The translations under genes were made by a program, and so were the position numbers. From Candidatus Omnitrophota bacterium (lineage in GTDB: Bacteria > Omnitrophota > Gorgyraeia > Gorgyraeales > Gorgyraeaceae), in contig JAUYDX010000051.1 of the NCBI GenBank assembly GCA_030691625.1, positions 1-37,429 of the forward strand: a stretch of DNA of 37,429 nucleotides, in the 5' to 3' direction. Under the pieces are notes generated by a model that did no database searches, was not told the origin of the DNA, and saw only the letters and a list, made by a program, of their open reading frames with translations. This document shows, piece by piece, positions 1 to 6,331 of the stretch (positions are counted from its first letter, which is position 1; every line of letters begins with the position of its first letter).

Positions 1-338
1 CCCTTTGCATAAGAGCCATATATGAAAGCAAGCTCTATCCCCGCGTATTCAGAAACTAACTGCCTCAAACTCCCCTCTATCCCCTCTGTTTTAAATATTA
101 TATTTTTAAGATCGTTAAATGCAGGGTACTTTTTGTCTAGAGAATAAAACTTACTCGGTCCTTTGGTAGAGGATATAAATATACCTTCTTGTTCGAGCTT
201 ACGCAACTCTCTTGAAAGGTTGCCTGGGTCTTCATTGAGAATGATACCAAGTTCTCGAACGTAAAAAGACTTTTCCGGATTGGTAAAGAAATAGGAAAGT
301 AGCTTTGATTTTAATTTTGAGCCGGTAAAAGGTGTCAT
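1..338 (-). CDS. HTH regulator fused to a nucleotidyltransferase domain (truncated by window edge)
   Basis: The minus-strand frame opens with ATG at 338 and is still open at base 1, giving 112 residues. Residues 5-75 read as a winged helix-turn-helix (segments FTNPEKSFYVRELG and DPGNLSRELRKLEQEGIF) of the ArsR/MarR-like kind. The frame then reaches LAFIYGSYAKG, the GS-x-A-x-G signature that opens the minimal nucleotidyltransferase (MNT/KNT) fold. The catalytic Asp pair and the C-terminus lie beyond the window. Proteins with this order are usually annotated as transcriptional regulators with an NTase domain. A strong promoter with two operator-like palindromes lies just upstream, so autoregulation is likely but inferred. 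No Shine-Dalgarno is obvious before the ATG. Confidence 0.72.
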   Translation of the reverse strand, partial: MTPFTGSKLKSKLLSYFFTNPEKSFYVRELGIILNEDPGNLSRELRKLEQEGIFISSTKGPSKFYSLDKKYPAFNDLKNIIFKTEGIEGSLRQLVSEYAGIELAFIYGSYAK

Positions 339-355
339 AGGATTATTTTGACTGT

Positions 356-389
356 TGTAATAATTACATCGACTGATGTAAATTATACA
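356..389. promoter_or_regulatory. Two tandem TGTA-N5-TACA operator-like sites
   Basis: Positions 356-368 are a perfect odd palindrome, TGTAATAATTACA. Positions 377-389 are TGTAAATTATACA, with the same outer half-sites. Their centres (362 and 383) are 21 bases apart, two helical turns. One site covers the -10 hexamer and the other lies just past the predicted transcription start, a layout typical of repression by cooperative dimers. The two sites are joined by a further inverted repeat, TTACATC-GACT-GATGTAA (364-381). Confidence 0.6.
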
Positions 390-410
390 ACTCCTTATGT
401 TTCGAGTCAA
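382..410 (-). promoter_or_regulatory. Sigma70-type promoter of the HTH-nucleotidyltransferase gene
   Basis: On the minus strand, TTGACT (405-410) is followed by a 17-base spacer and a perfect TATAAT (382-387). The predicted start of transcription is near 375, about 37 bases before the ATG at 338. Confidence 0.75.
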
Positions 411-419
411 GTTTATTAA

Positions 420-656
420 TTAACAACGCCTTTTACCAAAACATGGCGGACTCGACTGCAACCAATTCGTACCGCATCCGAGATCCACGCTAAGATTATA
501 ACCCAACCTTTAGAACGTATACCATTATATCAAAAGTTATCTCAAAAAGTAAAGGAACTACGTTTATTAGGCATGACTTACGAAAAAATATCCAAAATAC
601 TAAACATTAACAAGAAAACAGCTGTGAGAGCCTGTCTTCATAAGCTTATCAATTGA
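420..656 (+). pseudogene. Remnant reading frame ending in a helix-turn-helix (recombinase/transposase-like tail)
   Basis: The plus-strand frame is open from after a TAA at 417-419 to TGA at 654-656 (79 codons). It has no ATG until late in the frame. The translated end contains LRLLGMTYEKISKILNIN followed by KKTAVRAC, a good helix-turn-helix of the type found at the C-termini of recombinases and transposases. Its plus orientation, lack of a start signal and position against the operator region suggest the 3' end of a lost gene. The parent family is not certain. Confidence 0.4.
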
Positions 657-1243
657 TGATGCAGACCTAAATTGCCGAATCGAATCGCGGTTGGATAATC
701 ACCTAAATTAAAATCTTCTGTCAACTGGGTTACAATTTTATATATTATCTTTTCATTAGTTTTAACTTTTTTTCGATCTATCTGCTCATAAATTTCTATA
801 GCTCTTTTCTTGAAAGCATCTGCTGGAAGCAATATCGCGCTCGCTAGATACTTAGCATTCCTATCCATCCTGTGATAATCTTCCGCACTAATATTCTCAT
901 AAATATTGTACATATCATCTATGTCGCTGCATTCAGCGTAGAGTTCTTTATGTAAAATTATATGAGAAAGCTCTTCGGCAAGCGTAAATCGATATTTTCT
1001 TTCTTTATAATCCATTAGATACTGGTCTACATAAATAGTTTTTCTTTTAGGCAATACAGCCGCCTCAATCCCATGAAATTCCGCAAGAGAGGAAAAAGGC
1101 AGTATCGTATATCTCAATTTGCCTTCCAATATATATTCAATATCAACTTCTAACTTTTTCTTATCATGGAATTGGCTTAAAAATTCTCCGGCTAGACTTT
1201 CTAAAGTAGGGATATCATAAAACTGGATTTTCGGTTTGCACAT
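638..1243 (-). CDS. ImmA/IrrE-type metallopeptidase, EExxH variant
   Basis: This 201-residue protein has the ImmA/IrrE layout: a small N-terminal region, then RFTLAEELSHIILH, where the zinc motif is normally HExxH. Here the first His is Glu (EELSH), a variant I believe also occurs in other family members. Family proteases cleave a partner XRE repressor, as ImmA does to ImmR in ICEBs1. The XRE gene lies 4 bases upstream, so the two form one transcription unit and probably a repressor/anti-repressor or toxin-antitoxin-like switch. The 3' end overlaps the recombinase remnant on the other strand by 19 bases. Confidence 0.72.
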   Translation of the reverse strand: MCKPKIQFYDIPTLESLAGEFLSQFHDKKKLEVDIEYILEGKLRYTILPFSSLAEFHGIEAAVLPKRKTIYVDQYLMDYKERKYRFTLAEELSHIILHKELYAECSDIDDMYNIYENISAEDYHRMDRNAKYLASAILLPADAFKKRAIEIYEQIDRKKVKTNEKIIYKIVTQLTEDFNLGDYPTAIRFGNLGLHHQLISL

Positions 1244-1247
1244 TTTC

Positions 1248-1616
1248 TTATATCTTTTTAATATCTTCTATTAATTTCTTAATCTGTCCCTTGGAAAGCT
1301 TTTTATTAGCCACTGTCCTTAACATCAAAGGCATCAGCTCAGATTCATTAACATATTTTACGATATCCGCTGGTGCCCTTTCTGGAGAATCCGCAGCCAA
1401 ATCAAAAAGTTTGGCCCATTCTTCACTATCTTTTCTTAACTGCAACGCCTCAGCAATGCTAAATAACATCTTAGTGTCACGAGGCGGGTTAATTTTGTCA
1501 TTTTCAAGATTGCTATAGTTAGAAGGTAACCAACCTATCTCCTTTGCAAAAGAACGCAAGCCATGGCATTTTTTTAACCTCAATTCCCTTAAATATGATC
1601 CAAATGTCTTTTCCAT
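1248..1616 (-). CDS. XRE-family helix-turn-helix regulator (ImmR-like partner)
   Basis: The N-terminal ~70 residues are a Cro/CI-type HTH (GSYLRELRLKKCHGLRSFAK, then LPSNYSNLENDKINPPRD). The C-terminal half carries no domain I recognise. The frame can be extended to a GTG at 1625, but the ATG at 1616 is preferred because a purine-rich Shine-Dalgarno (AGAGGGGGG) ends about 7 bases before it. The protein is co-transcribed with the downstream ImmA/IrrE protease. A perfect palindrome over its own -10 region suggests negative autoregulation, which is inferred. Confidence 0.78.
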   Translation of the reverse strand: MEKTFGSYLRELRLKKCHGLRSFAKEIGWLPSNYSNLENDKINPPRDTKMLFSIAEALQLRKDSEEWAKLFDLAADSPERAPADIVKYVNESELMPLMLRTVANKKLSKGQIKKLIEDIKKI

Positions 1617-1633
1617 TCTTATCACCCCCCTCT

Positions 1634-1652
1634 GTTATATAGTTTATATAAC
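1634..1652. promoter_or_regulatory. 19-bp operator palindrome over the -10 box
   Basis: GTTATATAGTTTATATAAC has perfect 8-base arms around a 3-base centre. It covers the -10 hexamer and the predicted transcription start of the XRE-ImmA unit, the expected place for a self-repressing XRE dimer. Confidence 0.6.
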
Positions 1653-1669
1653 ACTTTGGAGATTGTCAA
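1641..1669 (-). promoter_or_regulatory. Promoter of the XRE-ImmA pair
   Basis: On the minus strand, a perfect TTGACA (1664-1669), a 17-base spacer and TAAACT (1641-1646) form a sigma70-type promoter. The predicted transcript starts near 1634, just ahead of the Shine-Dalgarno. Confidence 0.65.
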
Positions 1670-1686
1670 GGGAATTGCGTTATTTT

Positions 1687-2055
1687 TTATTCATTCCACA
1701 TTTCACATTCATCTAACGCTATCTGGGCGAAAATCTCTAACCCTCTATCAGGCATAGCGCTGTATCTCTCGAGAATAGATAAAGCTACTTTTGAAGGAAT
1801 GTGCGCCAGGATTACCATAATAGCTTCTTTAGTCTTTGGGTTAGCCTTTTTATCAAATAAAAGCTCACCCATCTTGAGTACCTGTTCATCTGATATCCTC
1901 TCATAGCCATTTGGCAATAAAGCATGCCTACCTATATATTGCCCATGTGATTGCAATACAGGATCAGCGCTGTCTATTACCCCTGATACCTGTGGCACCC
2001 TGCCATGTTCCTTCCACTGCCTTTCTAAAAACTGCCAAAACTGTTTTTCTGTCAT
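1687..2055 (-). CDS. Small protein of unknown function, helical C-terminal half
   Basis: The frame can be extended to 2139, but the ATG at 2055 is chosen because AGGAGG stands 6 bases before it; the protein is then 122 residues. The N-terminus (TEKQFWQFLERQWKEHGRVP) is amphipathic helix. Residues 75-120 (PKTKEAIMVILAHIPSKVAL and ALSILERYSAMPDRGLEIFA) look like one or two HEAT-like helical pairs. I recognise no family. A 42-base element just upstream (2068-2109) recurs upstream of the DUF488 gene. Confidence 0.6.
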   Translation of the reverse strand: MTEKQFWQFLERQWKEHGRVPQVSGVIDSADPVLQSHGQYIGRHALLPNGYERISDEQVLKMGELLFDKKANPKTKEAIMVILAHIPSKVALSILERYSAMPDRGLEIFAQIALDECEMWNE

Positions 2056-2067
2056 GTTACGCCTCCT

Positions 2068-2109
2068 TTCTACTATATAAGACACATCTCGAGGCGATTT
2101 TCTTTCAAA
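2068..2109. repeat. 42-bp direct repeat, copy 1
   Basis: It matches 3739-3780 at 37 of 42 positions in the same orientation. It ends 13 bases before the ATG of the gene ending at 1687 and includes a TATATAGT stretch on the minus strand, so it may be a duplicated promoter or leader. Confidence 0.6.
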
Positions 2110-2126
2110 TATTTTAAAAAATAAAA

Positions 2127-2158
2127 AACCGTCCGCCAAAGCTCTATGGCGGACGGTT
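2127..2158 (-). terminator. Rho-independent terminator
   Basis: Perfect 12-base arms AACCGTCCGCCA (2127-2138) and TGGCGGACGGTT (2147-2158) enclose an 8-base loop. On the minus strand the stem runs into TTTTTTATTTTTT. It would end transcripts arriving from the 2466-5875 gene group. Confidence 0.75.
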
Positions 2159-2180
2159 AAAAAGTTCGAACTGGTATCAA

Positions 2181-2471
2181 TGGCGGTGTGTTTACCGCTT
2201 TGTTCGAACTCACTTTAATCCCCTCTCCCTAAGGGGAGAGGGTAAGGGTGAGGGGGAATAATTCTTCCCCGCAAATTTTCAACGAGGCTCAACAGGCATC
2301 TGGCGGTCGCCGCCGCCCGACCGCCAGATGCCTGCGTCCTCGCACATCTGTAGGTAATAGGGCTTGTCCGCTATCCCGCCTATCATCAATCTAAGACACA
2401 GTGACGGCGTGATGCCGAGCCAGCCTAAGTTCTCAAAATATATCAGGCGAAAAAATGCTTTAAAGTTAAAC
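2181..2471. repeat. Long inverted repeat, left arm (A)
   Basis: This 291-bp stretch returns in inverted orientation at 5973-6331. Most of the match is near-perfect, with one diverged patch near 2385-2400. It contains no gene. Its internal structures are CCCTCTCCC-TAAG-GGGAGAGGG (2221-2242) and a GC-rich stem with 17-base arms and an 8-base loop (2293-2334). The outer edge is TGGCGG (2181-2186). The inner edge supplies the stop codon of the gene at 2466-3245. Confidence 0.85.
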
Positions 2472-3245
2472 CTTGGCTGGCCAAAAAATTCCCAATACCA
2501 TAAAGCTTTCATGATATAAACTATGAGATCCAACAAAAAAATAAGTATCTCTTTTTGGGCCCATTACTTGTTCGCCAAATTTCTTCTTCATTTTCTTTAT
2601 TATGTCTTCAGGAGATTCACCGTTATCACGTAAGTTTCTATATAATTGCCCTGCTTCCCAGTCTACAACTACCTGATTATGACCTTTACATCCTACTGAA
2701 TTGCAAATATAAGAATACTTAAAATTGCAGGGAATTTTTTCTAAACTGGTTTTCTTTTGCGAGAATAAATCTCTCTGATCTGCTACAGTTTGCTTCTTCC
2801 CTTTCCATTCTTCTTCGCCCAAAGTCACATCAAAACTAATGATCTCTTTTGGTTTAAAGATTCCTAATGACTTTTTGTTCAGACTTGCTTCTTCTATAAT
2901 CTCACACATAGAACCGCTTACTAAAGGCATGACATATTTTTTTCGTTTTGACCATGTTGGATCCTTATCGGTGCCAATAATTTCGCCTGGCTGAATATTC
3001 TCTAAATCTGGCCTATAACTTTCTGGGCGATTATCTTGTGTATGTTTTTGCACTCTTAATTTTATCCATTGATATTTATGAAACCATTTATCGAATGGCA
3101 TATCTCTAAATCGTACAGGATATAGCCTTATAAATTTATTATCTTCTGTAATCCCTGCGACGCAAACGGTTTCTCCATATTTTGTGCTTAGGCTTGGGTA
3201 TGCCTTTACTACAACTAAGATATTTTTCGTCTCCCAGTTATTCAT
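2466..3245 (-). CDS. Conserved hypothetical protein paired with DUF488
   Basis: This 259-residue protein opens with ILVVVKAYPSLSTKYGETVC and continues with FIRLYPVRFRDM, a pattern I recall from an uncharacterised family encoded beside DUF488 genes. Mid-protein, YICNSVGCKGHNQVVVDWE holds Cys and His residues that could bind a metal. The end, TYFFVGSHSLYHESFMVLGI, is also family-like. The ATG overlaps the DUF488 stop by 4 bases (ATGA), indicating translational coupling. The last two codons and the stop lie in the edge of repeat arm A, so the natural C-terminus may have been slightly altered. Its function is unknown. Confidence 0.7.
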   Translation of the reverse strand: MNNWETKNILVVVKAYPSLSTKYGETVCVAGITEDNKFIRLYPVRFRDMPFDKWFHKYQWIKLRVQKHTQDNRPESYRPDLENIQPGEIIGTDKDPTWSKRKKYVMPLVSGSMCEIIEEASLNKKSLGIFKPKEIISFDVTLGEEEWKGKKQTVADQRDLFSQKKTSLEKIPCNFKYSYICNSVGCKGHNQVVVDWEAGQLYRNLRDNGESPEDIIKKMKKKFGEQVMGPKRDTYFFVGSHSLYHESFMVLGIFWPAKV

Positions 3246-3688
3246 ATTATATGCCTTACTTCTATATTATCATTAAACATCTCCTCTATTGTAGAAGAGA
3301 TAGCCTGGCGATGGCATTCCTGATAATCTTTTTCAAAACACATAAGGCAGCAATTCAGTTCTTCTACTAAGTTTTTTAATCTCTGCAAGCTTTCTTCTTG
3401 TGTTCCTAAATAGGCCTGATATTTTTCTAAAAAAGCTTCAAAATCCTGATTATCTTTTAGATCCTGACGCAATTCGCGCGGAGTGCCTAATCTTTGGAGA
3501 TGCACATAATCTATATCGTTCTCCTGTAGCAATGTTTCTAATCGTGTTTTTGAAAACCCTGGCTTTCGGCTAATAGGATTTTGGCGAACATCTACTAACA
3601 AGGAAACATTGTTTTCTTTAAGCTTCCCCAGAAAATCTTCTGGCTTAAGACCCTGATAGCCAATTGTCATTAAAAGTCTATTATCCAT
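3242..3688 (-). CDS. DUF488 family protein
   Basis: This 148-residue protein matches the DUF488 pattern: LMTIGYQGLKPEDFLGKL near the start, LLVDVRQNPISRKPGFSK with the conserved DVR-NP-SR signature, LGTPRELR, and the late CFEKDYQECHRQ with conserved Cys and His. Family members are small soluble proteins with no settled function. It is the first gene of a tightly coupled pair with the gene at 2466-3245. A 42-base element shared with another gene's upstream region ends about 50 bases before the start. Confidence 0.82.
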   Translation of the reverse strand: MDNRLLMTIGYQGLKPEDFLGKLKENNVSLLVDVRQNPISRKPGFSKTRLETLLQENDIDYVHLQRLGTPRELRQDLKDNQDFEAFLEKYQAYLGTQEESLQRLKNLVEELNCCLMCFEKDYQECHRQAISSTIEEMFNDNIEVRHII

Positions 3689-3738
3689 ATGGATTATAAA
3701 TAGTTTACACTATAAATTTAGCTTTTGCAATTTACTGC

Positions 3739-3780
3739 TTCTATAATATAAGACACATCTACAGGCAATTTTCTTTCAAA
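3739..3780. repeat. 42-bp direct repeat, copy 2
   Basis: It matches 2068-2109 at 37 of 42 positions, same orientation. It lies in the 115-base gap between the cyclase-fold gene and the DUF488 gene, so it may carry the promoter for the DUF488 pair. Confidence 0.6.
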
Positions 3781-3803
3781 AAAATTCTTTGAGAGTACAA
3801 AAT

Positions 3804-4562
3804 TTAAGCTCTTGGTTTTACTTTTTCTACATATTTAAAAAAGTCTTGTGTATTTCTGAGTTTTATTATTGCATCTTTGTTTAAAAATAGTGATTCTTTT
3901 TTGTTAATACCTTTATTTATAAAAATATTCTCTATAAATCTTTCTTGTGTTATCGGCATATTTTTAGTTTCTTGCCCCCATAACCTAGAAAAAGATTCTA
4001 TATTAACGACATACATTTTTCTAGTTTGTTTTCCAAAAAATAAAAACCGATTAGTTTTAAAAGGTACGTCGTAGTTAACCAAAACCTTATTATCTTTAAA
4101 CCAATTAAAACTTTTGTCCGCCCCTTTCTTAGCTGCTTCATAACAAGAGTCTGATAAACAACACCCCATCCACTCCTGTTGTTTTTCAAGAGAACATGCT
4201 TCTCTTAATGCATCGCCTATAATTATATTTTTTTCTTTATCAAACAAAAAGTCTCCAAAAGCCATTGCTCCTCGAACAGGTAAATAAGGCGATTTCCTAA
4301 TGCTTAACAATAGCATTAACAATAGTGAACTCTTTATTATGCCCTCGAATAAAGTATCAGAAATTCCTGGTTCATGAGAATAAAGAATAAAAGTATCAGA
4401 AAAGTTAATCACATTAATATTGCTATTTTTTGTAATAACTTCGAGATCTTCTAAAACTTTGTTTTGTATTTTATATTCTTCATCTATGAAAATATTCTCT
4501 ACACGCTTGCCATAACCCAGAACATCAAAATACGCAACGAATCTTTTGTAGCTTTTATCCAA
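3804..4562 (-). CDS. Class III nucleotidyl cyclase-fold protein, function unknown
   Basis: The 252-residue protein has the core of the class III cyclase fold. Residues 8-16 (FVAYFDVLG) give beta-1 with Asp13, and residues 51-61 (VINFSDTFILY) give the beta-2/beta-3 hairpin with Asp56. These are the two metal-binding Asp positions of active cyclases. LPVRGAMAFGDF and IIGDALREACSLE follow, echoing the GDAVN-AARLE region. This single-domain family is widespread and largely unstudied; Pycsar cyclases share the fold, but no Pycsar effector is visible next door. It lies 26 bases downstream of the lipoprotein gene, probably in the same operon. Cyclase activity is a hypothesis. Confidence 0.62.
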   Translation of the reverse strand: MDKSYKRFVAYFDVLGYGKRVENIFIDEEYKIQNKVLEDLEVITKNSNINVINFSDTFILYSHEPGISDTLFEGIIKSSLLLMLLLSIRKSPYLPVRGAMAFGDFLFDKEKNIIIGDALREACSLEKQQEWMGCCLSDSCYEAAKKGADKSFNWFKDNKVLVNYDVPFKTNRFLFFGKQTRKMYVVNIESFSRLWGQETKNMPITQERFIENIFINKGINKKESLFLNKDAIIKLRNTQDFFKYVEKVKPRA

Positions 4563-4588
4563 GATTTAACTCCAATCTTAATTTACTG

Positions 4589-5671
4589 CTATTTTGGAAT
4601 TTTTATCCTTTGCACATACCCTTGTTCATTGAAAGTTACTGTTTCCTTCCAGTTATTTTTTGCCACTTCTTCATCTTCAGCTATAAGATTAACGTCAAGC
4701 AGCTTGCCGTCTCTTTGGACAGTAGTAACTATCAGAGATTCCCCTTTGCCTTTGTTCATTGCGTCTATTAGTTGAGAAAAGGACCAATTTAAAGTCTCTT
4801 GCTTATCCATTTTCACTATAAATTCTCCTGGTTTCAAATTTTGCTTGTAAGCAGGAGAATTAACTGCAATACCAAAAATATAAGGATAAAAATTATTTCC
4901 GTCTAATGTGCAAGGATGAGACAACCAGATACCAAAAGCTCCATCTTTTGTATCGTCTTTTTTTATTGCATCCCTATTAACTGGAAAGTTAGGGTTTCTC
5001 TTTCCAAATAAATACTTTAGCACAGCTTGCCCAGAAAGACGAATATCTGAAGTTGAAGTCGCCCCTACTACAGAACCAGACCATATAAGTTTCTTTAAAT
5101 TTTTATCAAATACATAAACAATGAAACAGGGATAATATGAACCAGTATAACCACCTGGCTTTGTAACTGTTATAGGTACGTACTGCCCTGGTGTCGTGGT
5201 AGTAGCCGTTCCCGACCCAGAACCAGTCCCATGAAAATAAGTAGAACCTATATTACCAGAAACATTATTATAACTATTAATAAATGTTGTTTGAGTCTGC
5301 CCAGGAACATACCAAGGAATAGTATATGAAGATGGTGGAATATACTGCGTTTTATATTCATTAGAATAAGAAATTAGTACCAAAAAATCTGCTTCTTTGA
5401 CATCATTAACATAGCTGTATCCTAACGATTCAAAGTGATTCCTTAGTATAAATAATATTTGCTTTTCTTCGATAGGATTTATTTTGTTTTCTTTATCTAG
5501 TCCCGCTTGTGGAAGTACAGAAAAATTTTTATACACATCGAAGCTAACCTCGGGATCTTTTTCGTACTTTACTGAGGGCGGAGTATTCATCCAAATCATA
5601 CCAGGCTTTAATGTAGTTGCGCATCCGCTAGATACTAATACGAAAAATATTAAACATATTAATTTCTTCAT
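4589..5671 (-). CDS. Lipoprotein with DUF4136-like and PDZ domains
   Basis: The N-terminus is a lipoprotein signal (LICLIFFVLVSSGC, acylated Cys at residue 19 counted from the ATG at 5677). The ATG at 5671 is preferred because AGGAG stands 8 bases before it. After the Cys comes a DUF4136-like segment (NFSVLPQ, LFILRNHFESLGY, ADFLVLISYSNEY). A Gly/Ser/Thr-rich stretch follows (residues ~125-170), then CFIVYVFDKNLKKLIWSG. The C-terminal ~100 residues form a PDZ-like domain (GIAVNSPAYKQNLKPGEFIV with VTTVQRDGKLLDVNL). It probably sits in the outer membrane facing the periplasm. The HTH gene lies 12 bases upstream in the same orientation. Confidence 0.72.
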   Translation of the reverse strand: MKKLICLIFFVLVSSGCATTLKPGMIWMNTPPSVKYEKDPEVSFDVYKNFSVLPQAGLDKENKINPIEEKQILFILRNHFESLGYSYVNDVKEADFLVLISYSNEYKTQYIPPSSYTIPWYVPGQTQTTFINSYNNVSGNIGSTYFHGTGSGSGTATTTTPGQYVPITVTKPGGYTGSYYPCFIVYVFDKNLKKLIWSGSVVGATSTSDIRLSGQAVLKYLFGKRNPNFPVNRDAIKKDDTKDGAFGIWLSHPCTLDGNNFYPYIFGIAVNSPAYKQNLKPGEFIVKMDKQETLNWSFSQLIDAMNKGKGESLIVTTVQRDGKLLDVNLIAEDEEVAKNNWKETVTFNEQGYVQRIKIPK

Positions 5672-5683
5672 ATTCATATTCTC

Positions 5684-5875
5684 CTATTTGATCAGCTCGT
5701 CGACAGAAACATTTAAAGCCTTTGCTATTTTAGCAACTGTAGTAATAGTTGGCTCTTTGGCAACTCCAGCTTCGATTTTTACAACTGTGGCTGTTGAAAT
5801 ATCAGCTAATCGTGCAAGTTTCTCTTGTGCCAATCCTTTTTTAGTCCTTAGTTTTTTTATATTCTCTGCGAGCAT
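5684..5875 (-). CDS. Small XRE-family HTH regulator
   Basis: This 63-residue protein is essentially one Cro/CI HTH: ENIKKLRTKKGLAQEKLARL, then ISTATVVKIEAG and PTITTVAKIAKALNV. AGGAG lies 5 bases before the ATG. It heads the minus-strand group running through the lipoprotein and cyclase-fold genes. AT-rich inverted and direct repeats immediately upstream are likely its own binding sites, which is inferred. Being only a DNA-binding domain, it may need a ligand-sensing partner or may act as a simple repressor. Confidence 0.8.
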   Translation of the reverse strand: MLAENIKKLRTKKGLAQEKLARLADISTATVVKIEAGVAKEPTITTVAKIAKALNVSVDELIK

Positions 5876-5894
5876 CTTTTCTCCTTGACAATAT

Positions 5895-5933
5895 AGTATA
5901 AATATATTAGTATAATAATATTGATATTATTAT
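5895..5933. promoter_or_regulatory. Operator-like repeats upstream of the small HTH gene
   Basis: A perfect inverted repeat with 10-base arms and a 2-base centre spans 5912-5933 (ATAATAATAT-TG-ATATTATTAT). Beside it, AGTATAA occurs twice, at 5895-5901 and 5909-5915. I see no convincing -35/-10 pair, although TATACT hexamers are present on the minus strand. Confidence 0.45.
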
Positions 5934-5972
5934 TTAATGCCTTATATCCTTAACTAATTATATAACAAAAAT

Positions 5973-6331
5973 GTTTAATTTTAAAGCACTTTTTCGCCTG
6001 ATATATTTTGAGAACTTGGATTTTTCTTTCTTCCGCTCAGGGCAGACTTTGGGTGCAGGCAAAATCTGCCCTGAGCGGAAAACTTAGGCTGGCTCGGCAT
6101 CACGCCGTCATGAGTGTTTTCACAGAAGTTAGGCGGGATAGCGGACGAGCCCTATTGCTCAGAGATGTGCGAGGACGCAGGCATCTGGCGGTCGGGCGGC
6201 GGCGACCGCCAGATGCCTGCTGAGCCTCGTTGAAAATTTGCGGGGAAGAATTATTCCCCCTCACCCTTACCCTCTCCCCTTAGGGAGAGGGGATTAAAGT
6301 GAGTTCGAACAAAGCGGTAAACACACCGCCA
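5973..6331. repeat. Long inverted repeat, right arm (B)
   Basis: This is the inverted counterpart of 2181-2471, longer by a 68-bp insertion (6018-6085). It carries the same GC-rich stem-loop (6178-6219) and the same CCCTCTCCC-type stem. It supplies the last ~24 codons of the serine recombinase frame. Otherwise it is non-coding; a 71-codon plus-strand frame here is only the repeat read through. Together with a short AT-rich stretch it fills the gap between the HTH gene and the recombinase. Confidence 0.85.
6018..6085. mobile_element. 68-bp hairpin insertion inside arm B (miniature element)
   Basis: Compared with arm A, arm B has extra DNA built from a hairpin with perfect 16-base arms (6031-6046 and 6065-6080, 18-base loop) plus a short tail. 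On the minus strand the extra DNA is flanked by AAGTT on both sides, while arm A has AAGTT once. This is what insertion with a 5-bp target duplication leaves. The exact boundary is uncertain by a few bases. Confidence 0.5.

Noticed and set aside
420-656. An intact small HTH gene
   Set aside because: No start codon with a ribosome site precedes the helix-turn-helix, and the frame ends overlapping the ImmA gene; a remnant is more likely.
2279-2536. An 85-codon minus-strand frame
   Set aside because: It runs through repeat arm A and overlaps the end of the DUF488 partner gene in another frame; it has no ribosome binding site and reads repeat DNA.
3804-5875. A complete Pycsar or CBASS defence operon
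   Set aside because: Only the cyclase fold is present. The lipoprotein with a PDZ domain and the DUF488 pair do not match known effectors, so the claim is not supported.
6008-6223. A 71-codon plus-strand frame
   Set aside because: It lies wholly in repeat arm B, including the hairpin insertion and GC-rich stem; the sequence is non-coding in arm A.
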